Of a DNA stretch of 64,000 bases, positions 24,294 to 36,283 are shown piece by piece. Each line of letters opens with the position of its first letter. Position 1 is the first letter of the stretch. Source of the stretch: Prunus persica. Its lineage: Eukaryota > Streptophyta > Magnoliopsida > Rosales > Rosaceae. The translations under genes were made by a program, and so were the position numbers. The notes under the pieces are model-generated. The model made no database searches, was not told where the DNA came from, and saw only the letters and a list, made by a program, of their open reading frames with translations. Where the stretch lies: assembly GCF_000346465.2 (NCBI RefSeq), contig NC_034009.1, positions 9,599,401 to 9,663,400 of the forward strand. Reading direction: 5' to 3'.

Positions 24294-27200
24294 TCAACTA
24301 TCCATGTTAGAGTCAGGATCCAGAAGCTCTTCGAATTCCAGCTGCAGAAGATAAAGATTTGATTGGTTAATGTATCGGCAGAATTGTACTGTAACATTGA
24401 TGGAAGAATTCTAACCAGATCACTCACCTTTGCTTCAATGTGGGTCAACTTCATCCGACTATATTCTTCTTGTGCTTTCTTTGAGCGGAACATGGCCTGA
24501 ACCCGTACAACAGATCTCTCAATGCGCTCTTCAGCTTGTTTCCGGCTGGCCCGGTAGAAGTCTTCTTCTGTATCACTTTCCTGCTTCTGATCTACATCAA
24601 CTTCAACTGGGGCCACATTAAGCCCACGAAGCCCTCTTCTTTTCAAACGCCACCGCAAAACAGCTTTCTCAAGCACTCCAACTGACCAAAGAACTTTACG
24701 GTACTGCCTCCGCACTTGGAATCCCCGAAAAGCAGCCTGCATAAAATGAAAATGCAATCAACCAATTTTTCCTGGACACTCAAGAGTTAATCCACCACTG
24801 TTACTGCATGTATTAATCACCAAATTTTAAAATACATATAATTCATTAACAATCACAATGATATCATGCACCAAGAATTCACGACCAAACAAAAATCATA
24901 CACCAAGAATTAGAATGGAGCGCCTTTGGGGTGGGTGGGAATCCAGTAGTACGTTCTAGTCATGGCTAATAAACCAAGTTACCTAATACAAATGAAGGTT
25001 GCTATTTGACCAATCAAATGTAAAACTGATTGACCCTATGTGAATTGACTCAAAAATGTCCTATTTAAATTTGATTTTCCAAAAGGATTTGTTTATGTCA
25101 CTCTGTGGTTCATACTAGCCGTATTCACTTGTCAACTATGCCAGAAAGAAGGGAAGAGGCTTTACTTGAATTTTGATAGCTTGACGGCGCAAACTAAGGA
25201 ATTCTTGGCGCATCTTCCAGGTACGAAACCTATATTGAATGCGGGCAGCAGCTTTGATCTTTTTTCGTGTATCATAGTTGCGAAAGGCATGTTGAATTTT
25301 CAATGCTGCAATTATACCACGTGCTTCAGCCTCTGGAGTGGAATACTGAACTGCTTTTGCCTTTAATTTTAGTGAGTTCTCCCTGAAGGCAGCCTGTATT
25401 CGTGCCGCAGCATCAGCAGCTGTCCGATAAGCTGCCAAAGTATCCTTCAGATGTATCTCGTCCTCACTGAGGTTCTCAGAGTTCCCTCCATAGTTTGAGC
25501 TAGTTTGAAGGGAACCACTAGCATTTCCAGCTATGCTCATATCCTTGAATTGTTCTACCAAAGCCTTCTCTGACAGATAAGCTGCTAAGCCATCATACCC
25601 CTTCATGGCTGCAAGATCAGCAGCAGTGTATCCACCAGGGTTTTCTGAACTGGGGTCAGTGACCAAGTTTGGCTTTGCCCCCGCAGATAAAAGAACTGCA
25701 ACCATTTTCTCCCTACACATGGAGACTTTTAGCATTAAGAAAATCTCAGAAGATATAATTCCAATCTCGTCACAGAATGCATTTAAACAATTTTACTCCA
25801 CGTAAATCAATTTCAGATGCATGTAAAACAAACATTCACAAAATCAATACGAGCAAGAAGATAAAAATTGTTGACATAAAGCTCAAGCTATCCTGCATGA
25901 GCAGAGGATATAGAGTTGGAAAAGTTCTACCATACAAGTATTAAAAGTTAAACAGAACACAGCAAACCTAAGTAGTGATGTAGAAGATATTTTTGAGAAA
26001 AATACAATTTAAAATAATAAGCGAGCGATAAAACCATACCTTCCACAATAATTAGAATGAAAGGTTATACATAAAAAATATTAAAAAGAATATAATGTCA
26101 TACCTTCCACAATATGCTGCCCAATGAAGGGCTGTCCATCCACGTCTATCACGAAAGTCTAATGACAAGCCTGACCACGAAAACAAGCGAACAGCCCATG
26201 TGTATTCTAGAATAGCACATAAATGGATTACTCCTTGGCCATAAGCATCATATTCTTTGGTTGTAGAGCTGTCAACAACTTTCTCCAACAGCCAATCCTT
26301 TAATCTGTTCTTCAAAATGAGTTCGAACAGACCATCCTTTGCCAGTGGTAACGGACTTTTTTTGTCTTCGACTGCCTTCATCAAACATGCCCAGCTATTA
26401 GATATGTGCGAGGTTCTGTGGGAAAACTTCTTGGCTTCTTTCAGGGCATTCAGTGATACTTTATTAGATACAATGTTAAGGCTCTTAGATGAAGAGAAAA
26501 GCAAATAAGCAAGCCGCATCTGGGCTTGGAACTCTTCCCAGTTGTTCTCTTCCGAAGAAATAATTGGATCACTCAAAACAGGAGCACGATATTCGAAGTT
26601 TAGTACTAGGCTGATGGGTTTATGGCCATCAATACTCATAAAAAGGTTTACTACTCTGGGTAAATGTGGTGGTACAAAACAGCGATACACCCCAGCCTGA
26701 ACAATTTCTGCACGAAGACATACGTCGCCACAAATACAGAGTAGATCGGACTTTGCAAGATGTAAATACTCTTGGTGAAAGAAGCCAGTGATTAGAATCT
26801 GCAAAAGGATTAGCTAGATGATGAAATTTATGTTGAGCAGTACAACCAGAATATTCAGGTTAATTAAAACATATAAAAGAAGGGTCATTCAAAATCAGGA
26901 CAGATCAACATTTGTCATGCCAAGCTAGAGGCCTGAGAAACAGTTATGAGGGCCACTTTTTTCAGCTTCGAAAAATGAGAAACAGAAGTTCATCTTCCAC
27001 CAAAAGTCAAGATCCAGTTTCATGTATTTGCCTATTGACTTTAAAATATTTCCTTTTTTTTTCTTTACAGAAGGACTAGAACCTACGGTATAATCCTTAC
27101 CCTGCTCACCCAATCCCAATGTCACCCGAGCCAAGGCCCAAGGGATTTATTTGTTCTTATTGATGCACTAAATAAAATATGTAGCCCATTTGGATTTAGT

Positions 27201-30200
27201 TCTAAAAGCACCATACTTCTGAATATTCCTGTACTAATGAACATGTACATTGATCAGATTCCAAATAATTCAATTTACCTGCCACATAAGAATCATTTAT
27301 TTTGTTAAAATTTGCTTTGATATTTTAATATTTCAATATGTCACCGTGATGTTAGGTATATCACATGATTTGATATGCTTGAATATTTTTTTTTTCAACT
27401 AATATGAAATAACTTATCATTGTCAGCACAATCAAAGGATGAATATCTCTTCTTAAATACTTAAATATGAGTTGTTAAAGATTTCCTATTGGAATTTGAA
27501 GAACAAGATTTCAACTTTATTCATGAAGAACAAAAGGTAGCCATCAACAGTCAACGAATAACGTAAACAATAATAAGGGGTGTAAAGCAAAGAGGAAAAC
27601 CTTTGTTTTTTCGTTTGAAAAGGCCCATGCAGGTGACAGATCAGTTATATTAAATATTTGGTGAGGAATAGAAGATTGAAGATGATCAGCTGAAGGAGAA
27701 GCAAATGAATTTTGAGCAGCTATAGATGAGGATTCAAGTGCTGGGTCTTCCACTGAGCCTGGAGGGTCTGCCATGACCTGGTTTATCCACCTTCCAAAAC
27801 TGTCCTGACTATGTAATCCATCATTAACCAAAACGTCCAAGGAATCACAGGTGGTCTTGGCAATAGAATCCCTTATCTGGACATTTGAATTCACATCATA
27901 CTCCACTGTCGGAACATACGGACTGTCTGGAAGATTGAATTGAACGTCATCACTTCTCAAAGTTGGATTGGTTAAATTACCAAAAGCAGACATTTCAGCT
28001 GATATAACGCTGGCTCCCTGCAAAGACAAACCATTTATGCAAATGAGTTGCAGCAGAACAATATGCAATGACATACAACACATGAAAAATATAAGAACTA
28101 ATAAAATGCCAAATGAGTATAAGAAAGAATAAATTGCCAATGTGGAAGGACTAAAATAGATAGAGAGCATAGATTTAGAATTATGAATGATTCTACTTAC
28201 ACCACTTATGAAGCCATTTCCTACGACTTGATTCTGCTGGTCATAGCATGAGACTATGTCTGGCACCCCAAAAGCCCACCACAGAGAGAGAATAATGGTT
28301 AATACTTCATCATTTTGGGTTCTGCTCTAGCAATAACTGTTATCTGGTCACTTACCTCCTTTAGAATCATTTGTAATCAGAAGTTCCTCCCATTCAAGTG
28401 TATTGATATCATGGAGCCTCTTTTCATGATTCTTAACAGTCAAACCATCACCAGGCTCTGTTGATCATAAAAGAACCAAGGGTAAGAACCTTGTATATCC
28501 GTTTTCACTAAAAATAGCAAAAGGAAGTAGCAACTTAACTAAACAAGGAAAAAAAAATTACTAAAACATCAAGAAGAATGAAAAAACAATTCTTATCATG
28601 ATAAGTAATTTATCTTCTAACATAACTAAGCTCCAAATTCTGTTGTGGTTTGCTGAAATGACAGAGACTATTCCCAAAACAAATATATATCATGATAATT
28701 GGGGTATCCCTCAAATAATGTTATTTGAGGGACACCCTTTAGGGTCCCCTACAATTGTTTTTTCAACGATCCAAACCGTCTATTTTTCAAATCTTCATTC
28801 ATAGACCTTCCTTGCAAAAAAAATCTTGCAAATTGAAAATCATTAAGGCATCTAATTGGGACCAAAATAGATGAACACGATGCTTCAAGAAAAGACTATA
28901 ATAACAACCATCTAATTGGGTGGTCAAATGGTTTCGGATTGAAATGATTTTTTGCAAAGATGATCTTTGATGGAATATCTAAAAACTAGACGGTTCAGAT
29001 TATTGAAATACAATGCATGGTGGAGCCTACAAGGGTGTCCCTCAAACACGCTTATTTGGTAGGGCCTACAAGGGTGTTTCTATATATAATATAATTTATA
29101 TAAGTCATCTTGCAGAAAGTTCATATGCAGTCACCTGAAAGTTCATTTTCACCAGCACAAAATGTCGTGTTAGCCCCTGAATCAAGTTCTTCTGATAAAA
29201 GCCAAGGAGCAGATGGGTCAGAGACAGAACTAGAATTATTTGAATTCACAGGTGTGACTGGAGAACCCTGCAACTGCATGGTAAGCAAACAACAGCACAA
29301 TACTAGGTTAGAAGATCTAGTTGGTTATTGAAAAAATGGCACAAAGAATTGGTTCCAGATATTGCCAAGTTCTACCACTTATGCGTGAAGGTATTACCAA
29401 GCTCTTTGTTTTATCATAAAAATAAGAAATCGAAGAGTGCCTCATGCAATTTGACAGAAGCCACAGAGTGTACAGTGTATAAAATTAGGATTAAATGTTT
29501 GCATCACACCTAATTGCTTTTTGAACAAGTTTAAAATGAAAATTGCTGAAAATTAAGAAAATAATATGCATTTCAATATTCTACGACTGCAAACTCAATA
29601 ATTCATGCGATGAAAAGGAGCATCAACATTCTGATTGTGCTTAATCTCGAAGCACATTTAATTAAAAGAGTTATAGAAAAACCACCTCTTGTGTTTCACG
29701 GTAATGAACAAGGACTATATGTTCTAGACTCCTGCAACACGAATACAACAAAACTTTCAGTAAGACTACTCTTATGCAACAACACTTTCAGGAGTTGTAT
29801 TTTAGGAGATACAGGTATAAAACAATAGGGTCATCAATGGATCCAGATAAACTGTAATTATTACATACTTATCAAGCAGCCAATAACACCTCCGGACAAA
29901 GGTTGGGCTATCTTCGCCATGTGCATAGTATACATGAATCCTTTCTTCATTACCAACCTGCACCATAAAAAAAATGACAAAATTTGATGAACTGAGTCAA
30001 CTGAAAATAATAATTCCATAACAAAATAAGCTATAACAATCATGGTGAAAGGTGTACAAAGAATATGTTGAAACAGACAGCATCATTTGGTACATATAGG
30101 ACAAAGACACCTTTTCCTTACACCCTGCCACTTTGTTACTTTTGTCTCTCAATCAAAACAGTGACCATTTTAGCAGCAAATTAACCCCCCCAAAAAACAA

Positions 30201-32342
30201 AAAACAAAAAAAAAAACAAAACAGTACTTACAATAAAGGAAAAAAAATCCATAGACATGAGGCCATTTGTAGGAGGTTGGAGTATGGTGCCAAAAAAAGG
30301 AGAACTTTCAACCAAGTTTTGATTAATGAGATTTTGCAGTTGATAAAACTACTTGCAATTTTTAAACCATCAAGCACCTCATGGTCCGAGTGGGGATAGC
30401 ATTTCTCTTCTGCATGTCCATGGAAAAGGAAGATTTCCATCAGACAAGTTTCAATGTAACCTTTTCAATAATCAATCCCAATCCCAACTTTGTGGGCTAG
30501 TTAAAACAATACTGATATTCAAATTCTTCAATTCTTCGAGTCCTGTCTTCTATTAATAACTTGGGGAATCCCAAACATTATGCGGGGCCATCTCTTTTAT
30601 TTAGTTAGGGCATATTATTTCTCCAAGAATTATAAGTTCCAGTCTAGTATAGTCACAGAAAACATTTGATGTTATCATGACAATTACAAAACTTAGAAGA
30701 TAAGGCTGGAAGTGTTGGGAAAACACCATAAATTCACTGAGAAAAAATTAGTCACGGAAATATAGTTGATGCCACAAATAACACCTTAGAGAAGGGAAAA
30801 AAAAATGAACAGGGAACACTCACTTTCAAGTGTTCATGGGCTTCTTTAACTGTCTTCCCATCCTTTTTCTTCTTCCAGTTATGACCATCTTTCCTGAAGT
30901 TTCTAAGCATCTTACGGTCGAACAATACAATAGTGCCACCTGTGACATTTAGAAAAATTACCAAAATGTACAACACAACAGTTTCAGTATTTACATATCT
31001 CCTGTCAAAGTTAACACTGGCAGAAGCTGTATACTGTGTGCAAAACTGCCTTAGGCAGTGGAAGTATATTTCATGATAATGATTGTGTCTTGACTAAATA
31101 ACAGTTTAATATATGTCTGACCTCATATGCAAATTGTTTTCATCTCATCATACACACATAAATGGTGAATTCTCAATTCATCAAGCTTCACGAGGACAGC
31201 ATTTAATACTCACACTTATAAGAAAACTTATACCATAAGTTATCTGTAGAAACATTTTCAAGTAAATACAAGAAAGCTACTGCAAATAAAGTTGTAAGTT
31301 TCATCATGAGTTAACAATAGGAATAGTTGGTGAAATCAGATGGGGATGAAGTTGTGGTGGGGGAAAAATAATTCAACCACATGATATAATTTTCTTACAA
31401 CTAACTGTAACAGATATTTACTTTTGGGCAAGTTCACTGGCTTGACATAAATGGTGAAATACTTGTAATTGTAGAGTATTGCATGAATTTCATTTGGGCG
31501 GAGCCATCTTGATTTGGCTTCCTCCATAATAGTCCCAACATCCAAATCTGTGCATGAAACAACAACCCCCAATAAGAAAAATAACCATGTGAAATTTTAC
31601 AATCTGATCAACAATCCACAGTCATAATTAGAATAGCAATAAGAACCAATACAGGCACGTAGTGACTAGACAAAATTTAACACAGGAAAACAAAGTCCGA
31701 TCCAACCATCTGAACTGTACCGACATGATACCTTATCTATGTCATTTTATCTGTCCTCGTCTTATCCTTTGTTCCCAGGGCAACGTCACTCTTAAGCCTT
31801 TAAACTATCACAACTTTGCAATAGTAAAATCTAGTTTCACATTATTATTTGGCATCACAAGGCTGGCGACTTGGGAACAAATCATCCTGAGCTTTCATTC
31901 TACAAGCTCAACCAGCAACTTTGCAATTGTTACTACTACTTATCAATAAAGACAAGAAAGGAGGTTCTGTCCTTCTTGGCATTTTACATGCGTCGTTTCC
32001 TGCTCGCTTAAAATTAGCACATAAAACTACTTTTGATACCTCTTACTCATGCCAAATTCGCTTCTGGATTCAATAAAAGCACTTCCTAAATGAAAATCCA
32101 AGCTCGATGTTCTTGTTTGCTTCCATTGAACGCGTAAATTAGTTTTGAAAAAAAACGATCATCCAAAGCCAAAATTCACTTTCTTCAACAAGCAAACCAA
32201 AAAACTTTCCATTACAGGCCAAATTATACATACACAAAACCAATAACAATTTATCTTTTAACATAAAAAAAAAAGGGACTTCGTCCGTACCTTGCATTGT
32301 ATGGAATCCATGAATCTCTGAACCCCCAAGCTGCTTTTCCAT
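24294..32342 (-). CDS. CAMTA5: Calmodulin-binding transcription activator, CAMTA5-like
   Basis: Calcium/calmodulin-responsive transcription factor binding CGCG-type sites. Thirteen exons on the minus strand join in phase to 912 residues: 32342-32291, 31547-31422, 30939-30824, 29957-29869, 29731-29686, 29267-29135, 28457-28356, 28259-28201, 28017-27601, 26798-26104, 25712-25166, 24736-24428 and 24341-24294. Domains in order: CG-1 DNA-binding domain (about residues 15-143; RWLRPNEIHAI, MLRNFRKDGHNWKKKKDG, VHYRETQE), an acidic Ser-rich linker, a TIG domain (about 380-465), ankyrin repeats (about 580-690; GWTALHWAAYCGREKMVAVL), then IQ motifs and the calmodulin-binding helix (about 720-850; AARIQAAFREN, KIQHAFRNYDTRKKI, IQAAFRGFQVRRQYRKVLW). 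SEIHGFHT before CG-1 and the overall size favour the CAMTA5/6 clade, from memory. It is tail-to-tail with the second SAR1 gene. One intron carries a MITE-like insertion. Confidence 0.95.
28700..29076. mobile_element. Foldback MITE-like insertion in CAMTA intron 6
   Basis: A sequence of about 375 bp whose ends are inverted copies of each other over roughly 70 bases. The left end reads TTTGAGGGACACCCTT, then ACCGTCTATTTTT; the right end, reverse-complemented, reads TTTGAGGGACACCCTTGTAGG, then ACCGTCTAGTTTTT. The left end also carries a perfect 12-bp palindrome (28707-28718 against 28721-28732). A further GCCTACAAGGGTGT motif repeats at 29025 and 29065. There is no coding capacity. A clear target duplication was not found, so the superfamily is open. 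Confidence 0.65.
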
Positions 32343-33674
32343 GGTCAATAAAACCACCAAGAAACCCCCAGAATGAAGAATTCTCTCTCACTCAAAAGCT
32401 TAAACCCATGAAAACCTAAACCCAACAGAAAATTAAGCAATAATTTCTCAAAATCAAAACAAAAATGATCAAAATCAAAACAATAACAAACTGAAATTAC
32501 CTCAACAAAATCCAAGTGAAGGAGAAACGTCGGGAGCTCTAAACAGTCTTCTTCTAGCCCAGAAGCCTGCTATGATTGCCAGTTTTTTAATAACATTAAA
32601 GGCACCAGACGAAAGCAGCTGACTAATAAACAATTCTAAAAGGCAGGTCTTTTCGGCTTTTGCGGATTTAGAAAATGAAACTGGTAAATAAAAGAGAAAT
32701 GTACAGGACAGGTCAGCTGCTCATCAATGCGGGTGGGTTTCTTCTGCTGGGCGTCGCAGGATAACAATTCTGCCAAGGTGGATATTGGCCGTCCATTTAT
32801 TCACATGCGTCAGATCTTTACCTCTGATTTAGACAATTGTTCCATGCATGGTTTTTTTTTCCCTGAACTAGGTTTATTTTTCGTTGATTAAAGTAGTTTA
32901 GAATGTGACATCCGAAAGAAAAAAGTCACCGAGGTATTTGAATTGTGCTATGACAGTCCCCCAAATACGCAACTGATTTCTAACCGTTAATTCATATGAA
33001 ATTCAACATGCTAAATTCCTGATTTTTAACGTAGGGGTGGGTGCTGCTAAAGTTAGTCCTCCTTTTTTGTTTTTTTGTTTTTGTTTTTATGATCTGATGC
33101 GTGTCGGAACACTACCATGTTATATGTCTTAACACAACGTACCAAGCTTTGGTGCCAAATTGCTGGTGGCGCCGTACCCTTTTCAAACCAAAGCACACGA
33201 TCACACTGTAATCATAATAATTGTTAGAACTATGTAAAACTACTACTGAATTATCTCCTTCATCATATTAGTCCCCACACTCGTCCCACCGACGGTGCAT
33301 CTCATCTCATTTGACGGGCACGTACTAGGTTTAGGTCAAATACGTGTCACACTCACAAGGCAATGGCTGGATAGATATTGATTTAGGCGATTGTTCCATT
33401 CCATGCATGGTTTTCCGAGTAGAGGTGGGTTCGAACCTCTATAACTCCAATGCGTTGAGCAAATGTGTCAAAGTCTGGATTCAGCCAAACCCAAACCTAA
33501 GATCACATTGTAGTCTTGCATAAGAAATAGATGACAAAGAACTATTAGTTTATTTAAGTGAATTTGATTTAGAGTTCACAAGGTTGGGTTTGGCTGAATT
33601 CGGAATATGACAAATAAGTACGGAATAAGGAATTTTTCAACGGGTAAGCTAGCAAAAGTTAATAACTTTATATA
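32343..33674. other. CAMTA leader/promoter and left part of the repeat-rich gap
   Basis: Positions 32343 to about 32600 are probably the CAMTA 5' UTR and proximal promoter, with a possible leader intron. The rest has no gene. A diverged sequence of about 260 bp at 33113-33372 recurs at 35989-36283. A short phrase with TTCCATGCATGG appears twice (about 32840 and 33400). Confidence 0.45.
33113..33372. repeat. Diverged direct repeat flanking the transposon nest, left copy
   Basis: Same orientation as 35989-36283, with landmarks in the same order: GTGCCAAATTG then GCCGTACC, AAACCAAAGCACACGATC, CATAATAAT then GTTAGAAC, CTCGTCCCACCG and ACAAGGCAATGGCTG. No coding potential. It could be half of a decayed LTR pair or part of a segmental duplication split by later insertions. 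Confidence 0.6.
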
Positions 33675-35365
33675 GGGATTTTTGTAAAAATGTCATTTGA
33701 ACTTATACATCAGTTTCAATTTATCATCTTAAAGCAAAATTTAATAGAAATGTCACTTTAATTTTTCAAAATCCATGATTTGTCATATGACTTTAACGCC
33801 ATTCAATTTTCCATCCATTTTTAAGAGTATTTTAGTCTTCCAATATGTAAACCCTTTGTGAAACTGCTTTTTCAAACAAAAAAATTCAGAGAAGACGAGC
33901 AATACTTTTACGCCTGAACAACACTTAGAGTTTAGGGTTTCGAATTTGTGTTGGTTGAGGAATCTTTGTGAATTGTCCAGTTCTAGTGACTTTGGCATTG
34001 ATGGCGACTCTACGCTAGAGTCACAAGGACCCTCCAAACTACGGTACAACTTTGCTTTCTACTTGGGACCCTCCAAATTAGGATTATGTTTTGAAGTGCT
34101 GTTAAACGGGTCGTGCTAACGGGTTTTGGGTCGTGTTCGTGTCAACTTGTTAATTCAACTCATTAAGTTAACGGGTGACAAATACTAGACCCAAACACAA
34201 CCTATTACAATTCGCGAATATCTGACACGACTTGTTAAGAATAAAGCAGGAAAAAAAAAACACACCGAGCTTAGCCATCAACCCCTTATCTCTGTCCTCT
34301 CCCCAAAATATCCATCTCATAAACACCACAACCACCACTCAAAACCCCAACACACATGGACGGACAGTGAAGACTTCTTCACTGGTTCTCTCAACTTTTA
34401 CATCCAAAGAAAAGAAATTTGGATTCTAAAAAGAGAGAGAAGGAAATGTACTCGTGAGAGGAAACATGGAGAGAAGAGAGAAGGAAATAAATATAAATAA
34501 AGAAGACGAAAACTTGGGAAATAGTAAGAAGAAGAAGAAAAAAAATAGAGAGGAAGAAGAAACTGTGCCACGGAAAGAAGAAGAAAACTGTGCCAGGAAA
34601 AGAAGAAGAAAACAAGAAGAGGAAAGATAGAGAGAGGATAAAAAAAATAAATAAATAAACAAAAACAAAAAACAAAGTGAAGACAGAGAGATTCGGTGAG
34701 AGAGAAGAAGAATAATAAAAAAAAACAAAGTGAAGTTAGGTGGGTGTTTTAAAAAAAAAAAGAATTGTAATACAAAATTACCCTTCTTAACTGGTGGATA
34801 GTGAATATTCGTGAATTGACGGTTAATAGGTTCACTCGTTTTCAACCCAACCCATTAAGCTCAACCCAAATACTGATAATTTCGTACGAATTCGTGTCGT
34901 GTTAACGGTTCGTGTGCAACGTTGCGAGGTCCAGTGCTGTAGCTTTGTGGCCTTGGTACAAGTTGTAGACTTGGTCACGCTTTGAACCTATTTTGTGAAC
35001 TCATTTTGCCTATTTTTGTTTTGTATATCATTTTCGATATGATGCCTGTTGTCAATTTCCTTCTCAAATTTGAATTAGTGCCTTTGATTATTTCCCTTTA
35101 AAAAAAATTGAGACCATAAAGTTTGAGTGTTGTTCAGGAGTAAAAGTCTTGCTTCATGGGGTTTTAACTCCTTTTTCTTCACCAAAAAGAGCTTAAAAGA
35201 GGGTTTACATAGCTTATATATTTATATATATTGAATGGAAAATTGAATGGCGTTAAAGTTAGATGACAAATCATGGATTTTGAAAAATTAAGGTGACATT
35301 TCTCTTAAATTTTTCTTTAAGGTAACAAATTGAAACTTGTCATGTGACATTTCTTAAAAAATCCC
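33675..35365. mobile_element. Long-terminal-inverted-repeat element (about 1.7 kb), non-autonomous, with nested DNA
   Basis: The first about 270 bases (33675-33945) are a diverged reverse complement of the last about 255 (35110-35365). Both ends start GGGATTTTT followed within a few bases by AATGTCA, and share CCATGATTTGTCAT, TTTAACGCCATTCAATTTTCC and TGAACAACACT. Long inverted arms without a transposase suggest a Mutator-like non-autonomous element. The flanking bases are TA on both sides, and no 9-bp target duplication was found. The interior holds an A/G-rich stretch (34430-34740) and an ACGGGTCGTG-type repeat. No protein is encoded. Confidence 0.65.
34103..34932. mobile_element. Possible nested hAT-type relic with ACGGGTCGTG repeats
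   Basis: This segment is flanked by the 8-bp direct repeat AGTGCTGT (34095-34102 and 34933-34940), a hAT-sized target duplication. Its ends are rich in AACGGGTCGTG/CGTGTCGTGTTAACGG motifs, as in a common plant repeat family. The outermost bases are not inverted repeats of each other, so the boundaries or the family could be wrong. Confidence 0.4.
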
Positions 35366-35744
35366 TAAAATCTAATGATCAATTTTTTTGGTACTTACAA
35401 TTTCTATAGTCTTTCTATAAATAAAAGTAAACATTAAATCATATAAACCACGTTAGTTTATACCTCCATTGACTAATTTTCAAAAAGCATTATCATAAAT
35501 CAAATACATATTAAATGTAACTAAAAAACACATATAATCAAAATGAAAATATGTTCAACAGAATTAAAAGTGTATTTTCATTGCTTGTCTGCAACTAAAT
35601 TAATAAAGAATTGAACTTTTAAGGCTTTAATAAGTTAACATATATTAGGCTAATATTCAAAACAAGTTAAATATATAGGTTTGATTTTTTTTCCCCCTCA
35701 AAAACCACACTAGCCCTTTAGTGTGGTTCCGCCGGTTGTGACAA

Positions 35745-35835
35745 AATGTGTTACGCCTAGTTGGCTAGAGCATTATGTGCATTGTCCTCAAGTTCGATTC
35801 CTATTGTTATAGATTCTCATTGAAGTTTAATGTGT
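35745..35835 (+). repeat. tRNA-derived SINE-like relic
   Basis: Contains TAGTTGGCTAGAGC (A-box-like, about 35759) and AGTTCGATTCC (B-box-like, about 35792), spaced about as in tRNA-related SINEs. It does not fold into a complete tRNA and no clean tail or target duplication was identified. Confidence 0.35.
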
Positions 35836-35988
35836 ATTTTTTTAAAATTCACTTTGTTTTTGGCATATTTGCTAATTGTTATGCATATATTGTCTTTGAA
35901 ATGTGCTACAATGACTTGTTCATGGGTACGTAAGTAATTTTTTATTGTTGATGTATATGGAGCATGACATCTTATCAATCGTTAAAAA

Positions 35989-36283
35989 CTGATCAAGACA
36001 TCTTAATTCAACATACCGAGGTGTGGTGCTAAATTGTCGGTGACGCCATACCTTGTGTATTTTTTTGACCACTTTATAGCTTAGTCTTCTCGTTGTCCTT
36101 TGAAACCAAAGCTCACGATCGCCACATAATCATAAGAAGAGTTAGAACAGTGGGCCCAACTTATTGATGTCTCCTTCATAGCTCCCACGCTTGTCCCACC
36201 GGTGTTGCATATTAGACAAGCTTCGTAATAGGTTTAGATAGATAGCCCTCATTCACAAATATGTGTCACGAGGCAATGGCTGC
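35989..36283. repeat. Diverged direct repeat flanking the transposon nest, right copy
   Basis: Counterpart of 33113-33372 (CATACCGAGGTGTGGTGC, ACGCCATACC, AAACCAAAGCTCACGATCG, GTCCCACCGG, GAGGCAATGGCTGC). It contains an extra stretch of about 30 bases (36060-36100) absent from the left copy. No coding potential. Confidence 0.6.

Noticed and set aside
33405..33450. tRNA-like GGTTCGAACCTC motif
   Set aside because: No acceptor stem, D-arm or anticodon arm can be formed around it; similar GTTCGA phrases at 21690, 35792 and 56468 are at best SINE relics.
34391..34845. Phe/Ser/Leu-rich open frames on the minus strand
   Set aside because: They are translations of an A/G-rich low-complexity stretch inside a transposon relic, not a membrane protein.
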